NCBI RefSeq assembly: GCF_964204865.1
Contig: NC_135250.1
Span: 22,559,395 to 22,623,394 of the forward strand
DNA: 64,000 nucleotides
Reading direction: 5' to 3'
DNA from: Styela clava
Taxonomy: Eukaryota > Chordata > Ascidiacea > Stolidobranchia > Styelidae
Shown one piece after another: positions 34,301 to 47,400 of the stretch. The notes beneath the pieces were generated by a model. That model made no database searches. It saw only the letters and a list, made by a program, of their open reading frames with translations, and was not told the origin of the DNA. The stretch's first letter is position 1. Each line of letters begins with the position of its first letter. The position numbers were made by a program, and so were the translations under genes.

Positions 34301-35353
34301 CTGCTAATATATCTCACCTGATGTCAAATCCACTTCGAATTTTTCGACTGAATATGAAATTAATGGAAGTTAATACATTAGTTAGTTTTAATCACCATCG
34401 TTGACAATTGTCACCTTTGCACAATTGTGTTATTTTCTTCTTTATTTTACGAGAGCGGTAAAACGTGAGGTTGTTACTGAGTTACTGACTCAAATTTGAG
34501 TAATTGGGATAACAATGGCAGTATTAATGATAGAACATGCATGAATGTCAGGTCGGCCTAATCCGAACCGGGACTCAAAAAAAGTGGATGTATACGTATA
34601 TAATATAATATTTCCGGAGCTCAAAAGTAGTATACCGTTGTCAATTTTTAAAACATTTTAACAAAAAAAAAGTTCGAATTACTTTGAAGAATAAGGAGAG
34701 ATATTGCATCGGAGCAAATTTGTAAGTTAACATTTGTGCTGTCTCACTATATCTCTTTTTTGGTACTCCCGAAGTATGTGAATCAAGATGGTGGACACCG
34801 GAACGTAGTATGTGTACCAGGTTAGGGTTATACCATAATTTTATTCCAATTTTCCTTATTTTATTTTTATTACGAGTTCGGGGACTAGCCAAATGACTCC
34901 CGTAGTATTTGTTCCTGAAATTATGGCCTAACCCTAACCTCGTACACATACTACGTTCCGGTGTCCGCCATCTTGGTTCGCATACTTCGGGAATACCTCT
35001 TTTTTGCCATTTTAGAAACAAAACTAAATTAAGATTAGATTAGACAATAAAATGTCACCATGTTATTTATTGAATAATAAATGTATTTTGTTTAAACTTC
35101 ACCAAAGTTTTTTAATAACATAACAAACATAGAAATGTTGACGTGAAATGTTAATACGAATACTGTACTGCAACACGCGTTAATTTTTATTGATATTTAA
35201 TAAACTTTCAATATTTTTAGTATTTATTAATATTCAATTAAAATCCGTAACATAGGCTACGGAATATTATTAATATTAAGTAGAATTACCTGGTTTTGCG
35301 ATGCCGATTCCTACACTAAGTGAAAGCATGAAATACAGAACTGAAGTCTTCAT
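31333..35353 (-). CDS. Small secreted protein with two VWC-like four-cysteine modules
   Basis: Five exons join in phase into 152 residues: 35290-35353, 34318-34347, 33047-33106, 32349-32555 and 31333-31430. Every intron falls after the first base of a codon. Exon 1 is a clean signal peptide (MKTSVLYFMLSLSVGIGIA). Module 1 (C-EYNGMTFFPGEDV...C...CKYDGT...C) is joined by a Ser/Thr/Pro-rich linker, a probable O-glycosylation site, to module 2 (CHHDGIFYNPGEL...C...C...C). The order aromatic-NG/DG, aromatic-PG-E and later C-x3-4-C resembles the first half of a von Willebrand factor type C domain or single-VWC proteins. Each module has only four Cys. Both modules are split by an intron at the same Pro-Gly, which points to exon duplication. 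An extracellular role, for example matrix binding or immunity, is inference. Confidence 0.75.
31577..31590. repeat. Poly-G run
   Basis: Fourteen consecutive G residues lie within an intron of the VWC-like gene. They are isolated and could form a G-rich structure or be a replication-slippage site. Confidence 0.95.
31690..32034. repeat. GAGTCGGAG-type repeat, probable hAT-derived
   Basis: The stretch is rich in gagtc/ggagt motifs (cggagtcggaatgg, gggccggagtcg) and ends tttctccgactccacagctctg. Its reverse complement, cagagctgtggagtcgg, is a terminus shared by many animal DNA repeats. No left end or target duplication was recognised. It lies in the last intron of the VWC-like gene. Confidence 0.45.
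34762..34997. mobile_element. 236-bp MITE with 8-bp target duplication
   Basis: The element begins ggtactcccgaagtatg and ends catacttcgggaatacc. The inverted repeats extend inward for about 60 bases through accggaacgtagtatgtgtac. The octamer tctttttt flanks both sides (34754-34761 and 34998-35005). An 8-bp duplication fits a hAT- or P-mobilised element. It lies in the first intron of the VWC-like gene, and a second copy's right end opens the window. Confidence 0.85.
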
Positions 35354-38300
35354 TTTGAATAATGTTGATCTTTGCCGTTATATCACCAGACCCTCTGTCC
35401 TATTTTTTTTAGCAATGAAGTCTTATAAAACTAAAAATAATTTTAAATCAAAATTCAAAAGCGAAATGAGGTTTTTCTACTTCCTTATAGATGGCCTGCA
35501 GGAGCGTATGCGGATGACCGCAGTATTTCGCTTCTATATTAATGCGTGACGATATCTTGTTTTTTCTTCCAGAAAAAGTTTATGCTTACGTCATTATGCC
35601 GTACGGAGAATAAAACACGATCTAAACTCCGTAACTGTTTGGATAAACATTATATCAATGACGAATGCACGAGGGAAAAATATTCTGTTATAATGTTGTG
35701 GTCTTATCACAACGCACTATCAAATAGCAATCCATACGTCATAAATAATATGTGGAAATTTTAATGCAAATTTAATGTAAATGTCGTGACTTAAATAAGA
35801 TGACTGAGTAGTCTGATGGCAAGTTCAACGCGTGTAAAATGAAAAATGTATAAAAAGCACTAAAGTAACAAGTGTTCTCCTGGCTTGTCGAAAGACGGAA
35901 TCCGAGCAAACGCGTAAAATCCCGAATCTCATTGTGCACAACATAATCTTGGGAAAACATAATAAACGTGAAAATCAAACGAAAAGATCGGACCGATTTT
36001 TGTGGAACAATGATTAAAAGTAACTACAACTGCCAGATTTTACTTCTTTGTAAATTTTCACAAAACAACGTAAAATCTGAATGAAGATGTCATTAATAAA
36101 AACGCAAGATGTCAGTCATTCAAACCAAAATATCAAATAGTTGGGTTTGAGGCTCAATTCCCATATCAAAGGCATCTCCCGTAAGCCGACGTACTGGGAT
36201 GTCATTTGGTAGCAAGTTTGAATTTAAAGGCGGCAACACATGAAGTGTATCAATAGTGATGTGTACTGTTGTTTTTCTATCAATGTGTTGAAATGTTTCT
36301 ATCCTAAATGAAAAATGGTGATAAATGTACATTACTTCATGCTTGAAATTATGTGTAATGTAATATTATTGATAGATGTATGTGAAATCGGAAACTGTGT
36401 TGTAAAAAGTTATTTTTAAATGAAAATAATAATGACATCGATTTTATCCACAAACGAAAATTTTGATGTTTTATCGTTACGACATACTACTTATACTACA
36501 CATACAGTTTGGAAGGATTTTCAGATTATGAAACAAATAATCCACACATTTGATTCAAATTTAGAGTTCAATAAGTTGTTTGGAAATCGGCGATAAGTTG
36601 TCATACCTCATACACCCCAGGCAACAACAGCACATCATAGGTTGAAATACGTTCGACTTCAAACGATCGTTTGTTTATTCATGTCAGTAGCTTCAGGTGT
36701 ATTTTAATCTAAATTCTAGATTAACCTCTTAGTTTTCTTGACAATCAATTATTTTTCAGTGTGGTGATTTATTTTTATCAGTTTGTATTTTGTAGAATAT
36801 GTTGGAAAAAGATAAGTCAATAATATTCAAACAAAACGGGTTTTTGGAAAAAAATGCTGAAATTATTTGTTATTACTTTCATTTTAAAAAAATATTTGCG
36901 TCAGAGTTTCACTTTTTGTATGAAAGTTTATCCTAGTGCGAAATAATAAGTAATAACATTATTTAAAATTAATTTTATTTTCTATACCGATTTTAATGTA
37001 GTTGCAAACGAAGCCACTTCTATACAAATCTCGTGTACTTGTATGGTGCTCACGTGTGTACAAAATTTTTACTTATATCAAAAAGGTTATCTTATTGACC
37101 TTGAAATTGGATTCAAAAGAAACATGTTTGTGTAACCTTACACGTCATTGATAATAGAGTCCATTCATCGCTGATTTTTATCTCTAAACGCCCTGCTATG
37201 ATTTTCCTGTTTGTTTATTTTCTCAAAACATCCTACGTTTTGTGACTCATTTTGATATTGTCTAGTACGTGCGCAGTATTTGTATTTGGTATTGCAACCT
37301 GAATGTGAAAGCGAATATTGGAAGGATTGAACTAAACATACTGAATATAAGAAACTTTATGCTCAATGTCTTGAAACCGGACAAGTCTAGAGTGCATTCT
37401 TGGCGGCTATTTCTATTGAGAGTATAAATTATTCGAAAGTTTCTTTAAGGTTTAAATGAGATATACATTTCAAAATTTCCTTTAATTGTGTTCTACGACC
37501 CTCAAACCAAAGCCGTTTTTAGTGTATACCTTATATGGTATCTACATAAAACACATATAACTATTTGAAATGTCCGCCACAACGTTTATATCTGCATCTA
37601 GTATAGGTATTTATAGTCCCAATAACACCAAACCACAGTTGGTGCGTCATGCGTTAAGTCATTTACCTGAAATACCATTTTTTTTTAAAGAGGTGTAATT
37701 TAATCTTTTTGTATTTACGTTGGGCATGAGATCAGGTACTCATTTCTTAATCCTGGTAAAACCTTTCCGAATCTCCTTGAATATAATTATAAAAATCATA
37801 TTTATATATTTTTATTGAAATTTGGTATAAAAATACGGGCGTTTTTTTGTAAATAAATACGTGTAAAAAAGATAAAATTTACTGAGTTATTTCAAATAAG
37901 TTCACAAAAAAAAATACACTTTCCAAACTAATCTAATAAAAAGGTGCGTCTAGTTACGTACATTAGGTTGGTAAAATTAGCCAGAGACTAAAATAATACT
38001 GTGATAAGACACTGATATATTGATAATACAAATAGAAAAAATAAAGCAGTGGCTTTGATGGTCGGGTGGCATTGCCAACTACTCTATAAGCCTTCACAAT
38101 TTGTCTTCTCGAGAACGTGCGATGTTCACGGTTAACAAGAAGATAAATTGTATACAAACTGAAGAATCACATGAAGGTGCAGCGGCTATTCTGCATTACA
38201 CAAGTCTACACTATAGTTTTGATTTACTATTATATTAAAATATCCATATATACGTGTATACACATTATAATAATATATTTAAAATTTCAAATGTGGGGAT

Positions 38301-38395
38301 TCATGCTGAAAACCATACGGTGTCATACGAGGAACAATATATGATATTAAAATTCAACATGATTTGAGGTAGACTTGTCTGGTTGAAACCGTAAT
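35354..38395. other. Intergenic, AT-rich
   Basis: This region lies between the VWC-like gene start and the 3' end of the EVC2-like gene. A minus-strand frame at 36120-36330 is open for about 70 codons, but lacks family motifs and convincing splice context. Nothing else coding is supported. Confidence 0.4.
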
Positions 38396-38401
38396 TTTAT
38401 T
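38396..38401 (-). terminator. Polyadenylation signal of the EVC2-like gene
   Basis: The minus strand reads AATAAA beginning nine bases past the stop codon (38410-38412). If used, the 3' UTR is very short. Confidence 0.4.
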
Positions 38402-38409
38402 AACTTATA

Positions 38410-41400
38410 TTATCTAGTAAAATTCAAATTCTTCAGTGATTTCTTTTTTCTTTTTCTTGTCGGTTTTAGTGGTTGATCGCCGTAGTTACTAAACAATGTG
38501 TTTGGATGCGTTTGGTATCTGCAAAAACAAAGAAAATATGTATAAATTAAGTGTTCACTTTGTTAAAAAATACACAATTTTAAAAGTGCACAATGTTGAC
38601 GAAATTGTAGATTTGCTAGAATTTTCAACTTACTCTGTCATAGGCTCTAAATCTGGAGTAGAGGTTCTTCCAACCGGTTCTGGTCGGATATCCGGAAGTG
38701 GCGAAAATCGATCTCGTTTGAGGGCCGGTGTATCGTCGTGGAACGTCACTCTGTGAGGCTGCTTTATTCTCTGCAATTTATGACTTGTTTGTATTGGTGT
38801 TGGTCTAAAAAATATATTCTTAATGTAATCAAAAATCCTTCACGTTTTTCCTGCATTGCGTTTATTTAGAAACATACCCGAAATCTTCATCTGTTCGTAA
38901 AATATTCTCAGCTAATCTATGTTTTTGTTGAGCGATCAGTCCTCTTATAGCGGGAAGTAAATTGCTGCAAACAAAAACAAAATTTATCAAATCAGATTCA
39001 TTTAAAATATAACTTTTGTACAGAGCTATCAAGATAGCTTCACCTTAAAAGGACATCAGAATTATTGCTATCTTACTACTTTTTTGGCGGTGGCATCAGA
39101 TCGCACTGACTAACAAAAAGAAGAAAATGTTACATTGGTAGCAAGCTAACTAATCTTATTCTAAGACCGTGGTTTCTAATTTTTTTTTCATAGTATAGAG
39201 CTGTATTATACAATTGAATAGCGACTTATTTGGTGATTATGATCTATTGATGTATTGATTTCTTACATTTATTTAAGGTAAATATTAAAGAAACATATAC
39301 TGTGGTTTAGCATGTTTGTGCAGATTCTAATTTTTTCCAATTTATATATTCAAACTGATGTTATGTATTTGTAATGGTGATTTATCAAAAAGCACCTTCG
39401 CCTACCTTTTCTGGCTAGTTTCGTCCTTCAGACCAACGTAAATAACTTGCAACATCATTCGAATCTGTTCAGCATTTCTATGGTGTAGTAACAATGTAAG
39501 ACAAGCATTCATCTCCATTGATGATATCTTGGCAACTTTTACCAGCGCTTGAATGACTTTCAAATTGAGTTCACGAAGTTCCACAGCCTTGTGTGACAAA
39601 ATATAGTTTAGCAGATGAAGTGTGTGCAACAGTATCATTTTTACTTTTTTTTTATTTGAGGACAATTTTCAACAAAGATATTTAAGAGTTATTTTCTAAC
39701 CAATTTTTAGAATACCAACTAGGCATTTAACACCAAATCGTCAATTTTGAACTCTTGTGTTGAGGCATATGGTTGCTAAATTAGTTTGTTGTAGACTTTT
39801 TTTTTCTGATGTCTGTATATGTACGTTATTGCTGCATTTATCATTTGTTTTTGACAGTTATTTTTTTATCGAATAACTTTTCAAATCCACGTCGCTTGTA
39901 TACGATGAATAGTTCCACATTACCTGTTGTTCATAAAGTTGCAATAAAATTTCATATTTTTCTTTAGCAGCAGTGTTGTCTTCTTTGATCTTTCGCTTTG
40001 CTTTATCCCCGACACCTTTTGTGACATTGAGATGATGTTTAATTTGAGAGTTGGCAATGTCTTCTTTTGTTTTCTCATCCTGAATATGCAAACGTACAGT
40101 CAGCCATAAATTTGGAATGTAACATGTCGGAATTGAGAGTATTTTCGTCACGTATTTTCAGTGTCTCCTTCAAATTATATATTACCTTCAACGAGAGAGA
40201 AATTCTCAAATCTCTCAAAAAGATTGGTAGACAAGCACTACGGAGACTGTCGAACAATACGAAATAAAAGGGAAATGAGCTCCTTCAATTAGAATGAAAC
40301 AGCAAAGATGATGGCATCTGGGACGCTTGTATAATTTGCAAATTGCCCTATCATAATTCACACGTAAATATAACAGTATGAACTCACTTTTACAAATGGA
40401 CGAGGGGGTGGAGAATGAAGTCGTTTTCGGACAACTTGATCAAGCCTTCTCCTTGTACGTTGTGACGCAAGTTTTTGTAGCTCCGCTATCTGTAAGTTAG
40501 AAGTAGAATTAGAAGATTATAAAACACAAAGTTAATTGGACGTTGTAGGGTCAATAAATATACTGCTTCATTCCCCCTTTCTCGTACCGCTGAATTCTTA
40601 CGAGATCACGAAGTTATTTCCACCTGATGAAGTCAGGAGATGTTTTTTGCAGTAGGCTATACTTTGTTCTTACTAGTACGCTGGGATAAAGATGACTATG
40701 AAATCTACATAAAATGTACTATCCATTTAATTTATGGAACGAGCATATTGTTTACTTTACTTTAACGAGGTTAGAATAAAAAAATACAATGATCGGGAAT
40801 AAGAGTATTTTTATGGGTTAATATTTTCAATAAACAAATCTTCATACAACAAATCTCGTTCAGCATATACTTTAATATGTAGAATTTAGTGGAATTTCCA
40901 TACCATAACACCTCTATACAGTGAAAATAACAAGTAAAAAATCACTTTAACCAATGCGAAATTTGCATCTTATTTATATTTGGTATATACGTAAATAACA
41001 TTTTTTAAAAACATAGTTATGATTATTATGAAACATGCAAGTTCCTTTATAAATTGCAATCACCTGATTTTTGTGTTCTTGAAGTACAACATTGCATTCT
41101 GCTGTTGTCAATTTGCGATCAGAAACCAACGTATGCAATAATGTCATCATCAAACGTTCAAGGGCATTCAGATCAAGATTGATGAGATCCAGCTATGAAT
41201 AAAATGATTTCACCTCATTAAATATAAGTTTTCAGCATTTTATGTTATTGGACACGTCATTTTGCTAAATTGTCGTTGTTATGGTGACATTTGTTGTTGG
41301 GAAATTTTTTTTCTCAGAACAGATTAGCCAATCGTTTTCAAATTTTCGGCAATTAAAAATTGTTGGAGCTGCTGAATGGCTGTTACTTTTTTTCATTTTT

Positions 41401-44400
41401 AATATTTTTTAAGTCGTGTTAATATTTCATTCCAAATTTCGATTATTTCTACAAATATTGCCCCACCACGTGGTATTACGTCTGGGCAGTCTGACAAAGT
41501 GGTTGGTTACCGACCAATGTCATTCTTACCGTTACGTATGTAAATTGCTGCGACGGTGTGACCTCATTTGCTATTTATTTTGTGGTTTTGAATGATTAGA
41601 CAATAGATTCCAGTCTAAGTAGCATAGGATACCGGTACTGCGGTACTAGTCAGTTATTACAGCTTCCTATCCCTATATTTCAATACTATTCTCTTGCACC
41701 CGCAACAGGTTTTAAAGCATGACACAATAAAGTTTAAGCAAAATACGTTTGAATATTTCGAATCGAAATCTCTTAGCGCAAGGAATTATCCCAGGTAGAA
41801 GTCTAAATGTAACACTTACTGCTGATTTTTTCTCCATCTGAATTTCTAATTCTGTTGAAATTGCTTTTGTTAAATTCTGTTCTACTGATTTCATATTGTT
41901 TCGGAATTCCAGCACACTTGCATTACTTTGTGTAGTCGGAACGATGTCATCACCTTTTTGCCACTTTTCCAACTGTGTTTGCAATCCTGATCGTATTGTG
42001 TCCTGTTATTCGTAAAACACGAGATGAAATGAGAGAAGGGAGAGATGAATGTACCAGTGATGAGAAGAAGTCTACCTCGTTGCTGGATGATTCCAGGTAA
42101 CCCTTTTTCCCTCTTTGTTTCTGAATCTTGTTTTTTCTATCAATCGCCATGGTGTGACGTTCTATGATTTCGCGAAGATGTCGGAGTGATATTCTGTCGA
42201 AAATAATGAAAATTCAATGTAAAACTGAAAAAAGAAAACTTTGGTTTGCAATGGATAAAAAAAATACGGAAGAATCGTAGTATTTTGTATCAAAAAATCT
42301 AAAAATTGACAAACTTTGTTTTTCTGTGTTGGGCAGCTTGTACGTGGGTGAAAGCTTCGTCTGCTGTTTTTTCTGTTGAAAAGACTTGACTATCCACGAA
42401 ATGTTTCAATACTTTTGAGTGGCAGTCAATAATGATTTCCTGCGCTCGCATTCTACTTCCGGGTTGAGCGTTTGGCTGAAGAGGAAAAGCAGTTTCTTCT
42501 GACTTCTCAATTTTTATTTCTGCAATTTCTTTGTTGATAAAATCTTCAGCAGAGTTTTTTGACGCTCCTGATTGGAATAACAACGCATAGTTAAATAATA
42601 TTTTTTTGAGAGATTTTTTCAGTACTTTATTATTTATTCAAATCAAATATTTATTCTATTCTGTTCAGATTTACTGGATAAGGTTTTTACTAGAATACAT
42701 GGAACAAATGACTACCGTTCTGAGCTAGTTTTTGAATGACTTCTGCTTTCAAAGCTTCCATTTTTTCACTTGTTGATTGAAGAACGACTTTTAATTTTGT
42801 GTTCCACAAATCGATTGCATATTGATCATATTGTTGCTGAAAAAGATTACATACAAAATTTGTATAAATACTACATAATTTACCAATGACACTGTGATCA
42901 TATTCGTTCGGAAAATTTTGGACCAAACCAAACATACAACTTTTTAAACTTAACAGCTTATTGCGTTGTAATTTATAATTTGATTAGTAATTTGGCAAAA
43001 TGTAAGATAAGAAAAAAAAAATATGTTAAGCGATTTATAAACCGAATTTAACTGAGTTTATATATTTGCTGATATTGAACTCAACTATGATGAATTATTG
43101 ATATTTTTGTTAAGATTTGCGTGACTTTATACAACAATAATTAACGTATTAAAATTACAAAGCTGAAGTTTTTAAGCGATTTAAAATCGTTAAATCACAT
43201 AACATAATTTTTTAATTTGATACCAACTTGCACATCAATATTTGTCAGGAGATCGGAATTAATTGTCCTTATGCAATCTTCCATCCATCCGATTGGATTC
43301 TCATGTATCCCTCGTGTAGAAATATTGCTTGTTGTAATTTTCTTGCAAATTTTATGTTTTTCTTTCAAACACGTACGAATATAATCAGCACGTTCTTTTG
43401 ACATTTCTTGATCAAAAAATGTTTTGATTTTCATCATTTCTTCTTTTATAAATGCTGTCATAGTTTTTCGAACCTCTGTTTCAAGTTGCAACTCTCTGAA
43501 AATATAGCAAAATCATTGACGGAATGTTTACAAAAGGGGACAATTAGAACGTCAATATTGATATCTAAATTTAAATAAAATTTGCATTGGTTCCGAGAAA
43601 ACATCATGCATATTTATATGGACGTAAAAGTGAATTTGTTTAAATATATAATTTGATGTATTGTATATTTATAAAGTCATTTGTCTTATTTATTATAACA
43701 TATTATTTTTAAATATTTACCATACTCGTGAGTGGTGGCAGTAAGCTACGTGTTGAAAAAGTCAACAATTTTAGTATATATTAAAAATTTTGAGCAGTTA
43801 AAGGTATCAGGCGACCAAGGCACACTTTTCTGAAAACTAGCCAGCCAAGCTCTTTGACAGAAACCAATTTTTCTTTCAAAACTAGATTAATATTCATATG
43901 AAATGATGTAACAAAGAAAAATAAATTTGCTCTCAATTTGCTAACAAAAATCCGACTTGATTGTTTTGAATGGCCTCACGACTGCTGCTACTGTTACTGT
44001 GTGAATTCAACTGGATTGTAACATGATTAAAATTGTATGAAGCAAAAAATTTGAAAAAATCACCTGCACACATTTTTTACCGATTCAATTAGAACTTGGC
44101 CAAATTTATTCCAACTTTTTCTTGTGTTCAACTCATTTTCTCTAATTTTGTCAATTTCATTCTTCCGAGTTCTTTCAACAATATGTATCCGGGTACATTC
44201 ATCTTCCATTATTTTATTAGCCTGTTCCATCAAAAGCATATATCCATCTCGAGTGGCAGAAGGGTAATTATTGTCTTCGTTATTGAGAATAGCGTTCAAC
44301 TTTTCGGAATAAATCTGGCAACGAACATCGCTTCCATCTTTCGCTCTCCTTTCTGATTCTCTCATCTTCAAAACTGACAGATATTCTTCTTCTTTTTTCT

Positions 44401-47400
44401 CTAAATTATGTCTCTCGTTTGCCAAGGACAGAAGTTCATCTCGGACCTAACAAAAAGAGAATTTTATTATGAGATACTCTTTTGAAAATAATACAAGTTG
44501 GAATAAAAGTTCGACAGGCCAACTAATGCTGTCAATAGAAACCAAATTTAGCGTCAAATTTTATAACTTTCACATAAGGGTATTGTCATAATTTCACATA
44601 AATTTAATTATCAACATTCTGGGAAAATATTGGATTCTCACTTCCGGATTCAAATTTGCCAATTGCGATTTAAGTTGCTCCATCTCATTTTGTTGTCGAC
44701 TTTGAATCTCTGAAAGTCTCTGATAATTCTTTTCTGCAATTTCAGATTGCATTTTCTGTGAAAACATAAAAGTAATTAAATTTTCAATAAATTTACTTTA
44801 TAAGTGATTCAAGAGTCTTGCTGCACACTAACACAAATATATTTCTGTAACGTTTCGTCTGACCAAGGTCAGACTTCTTCAGACATACATAGTTCAACTA
44901 CAACACGAAAAGCGGTTACATGCATATTTAAACAATCAGTGTAGAATTATAGGAGTCACGCATGTTAAATAATCAATAAAATCGGTGAATTTCTTGATTA
45001 AATAACAGCGGGTGGCCGAAATACTTTATATTTATATATTTACATTTATATTTACTTTATATTTATATATATTTGGCACGAAATGGACCTATAGATTGTT
45101 TCGCTAAGTTCTTATTGTCATTATATATATATATATATATTGGTTGTTTGGGATGTTAGCATATACGGGGGCCTTTCTCCGCAACTGATGGACCAATGGA
45201 TTTCACATCTACAGATATACATATAGGTGACCGTACATTTGAACCCATGCGTATATCCACGGGTTCAATCTATATGCGGGTGCTAAAACCCATGGGTTAG
45301 GGTTAGTATGGGTTTAACTATCCGTGAAACAAAAAAAATTCCATAGGTGCAATAGCATACAGGTGCAATTGTCATGGGTTCAAATGTACGTGGGTTCAAA
45401 TGTAATGGAACCATACATATACGTATGTTCTCTAAGATGAAGAAGTCGCACGGATGCTATTTAAATTTCTTCTGATTCATACCCGATATTCCACAAATAA
45501 TTCTGTTGTTCTAAATAAAAGGGAAGCCCTCTGAATTGAGAATTTCCCGACCGTATCGTTTATCTGTCGATCTTTTCAGCAAACTCGGTACATACAGGCT
45601 TTTCCGTACCGGTACCGATACGCGACCGTCGTTCCTATATATTCAAGTATATTTTTTGTATATTTTATTACCTGCTTTTCCTGCAATGCCTTCTCGGTTT
45701 CTTCGTGAATTTCGTTTTTCAGCAAAGTAGCGTTTTCTCTCCTTGAGGTTTTGTTCTGTAACAATATGTAGTATAAATATACTATTTATTATATTATACA
45801 GATCAAAATGAATTCTGTGTCTTATTTTGGGATGAGATGTTTTCGTGAGATTTGAGTTTTAAATTGATAACTGATACTAACTGATATCGACTTTGGTTTA
45901 TTTTTCAAAAAAAATGTATGTTGCGAGAACATTAAAACATTCAAATCATCAAAAAATCATCTTCCAGTTGTACAAAAAAATTGTAAATACGTACGACCGA
46001 TAAGCACCGTAGTGAATTTATCTTGAATTTTAGACATAAAGTCATAGAAAAGTACTAGTTTCTGATTACTGCAAAAGCAGCATAGAAAATCGCTAATAAA
46101 TCAGAAAATGTTGAAGGTCAGATGAGATCACGAATGAAATGTGTATAGGTATTTAAACAATATTCCACAAGTTGACTTTCAAAATGCTACACAAGCTTTG
46201 ACTCATATAGGTTAAGATACTGCTCTGAAATGAACAGATGACATTTTGAGCATCTATGAATGTAATATAACATATGCCTTCAAAAAACTTTGTAAAAGCT
46301 GTTTGACAAATTTTCTGTTTTTCTACGGACCACCCTTGTATATACGTATCTGAAACAACATTAATCTGATATAATACCGCAAAATAGTTCTTTGTTTTAC
46401 AACGCCAAACGCGATACTCGGGATATTACAACTTCTTGTTACAGAATGAAAAAATGAATGTTGTAAATATGAATAAAATACATGAAGAAATAAGAAGAAA
46501 GTTTCTTACGCCATCGGTGCTCAATGAATCCAATAGTAATTCCAGTATTTTGGCTTTTTCGTTTTGAACTTGATTTTCAGATGTTATGATATCATTAATT
46601 TCACACAGTTCAAGAATACGACTTGATTCTTTGGCTCCGTCAATCGCAATAGCATGAGATAGATCAGCAGTATTTTTCTTCGACGAAGAACGTGAATGAT
46701 GGGAATCTTCGGCAACCATTTTGTCCTGTTGATTAGAACAAAATATGATTTATATTTATCGCGAAGAATGTGATTTTTTTTTTGAACATATGACGAGCCC
46801 AAGAATTATACCAGATGTGATATAATATATTATAACCCCGATATTGTTGCTTATTTTAAAATAAGTAGCATCGATGGTATTGAATTCTTCTATGAAATTT
46901 GCATCACTGCAAAAGTATTATCACACATAACCATTAACAAAAATGAAATATATGTGATATACTTTCTGGATTTAATCTAAAAATTTAAATACCGTGTGAC
47001 GTACGGTATGGACCAAGATGTACCCGGGGTCTATGGATGTAACGTATTCAAGACATACCAAATATAGCTACAATTTACTTATAAATACTGTACTCACTTT
47101 ATTATCATTTTTTGTTCCAACAAACGAGCGACCAATACAAAATTTTTGTATCAACCAAAGAATCAAAATAGCTATTATGAATCCAAGTAATAGACAAGGA
47201 ATCAGCACAATTGCAATATACCTGAAAACAAGTAAGCAAATATGTAAAAACGAGGTCGGCATAGGAACCCTTACGGTAACGTTCAAATGCACCGAATTTG
47301 ATGAAAAGCAAACGGGATAAAAAGTATTTCTCTTTATTTAAAATAAAACTGCAAAATTCTTAGATATGTAAATGCGCGAAATTTGAAATCGTTAGTCTCA

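Noticed and set aside
36120..36330. 70-codon minus-strand frame
   Set aside because: No recognisable domain and no convincing splice sites that connect it to another exon.
44096..44356. Plus-strand 86-codon frame opposite an EVC2-like exon
   Set aside because: It is the antisense of a long coiled-coil exon. The phase-consistent gene lies on the minus strand.
45124..45140. Short TA dinucleotide run
   Set aside because: Ordinary microsatellite in an intron, with no sign of function.
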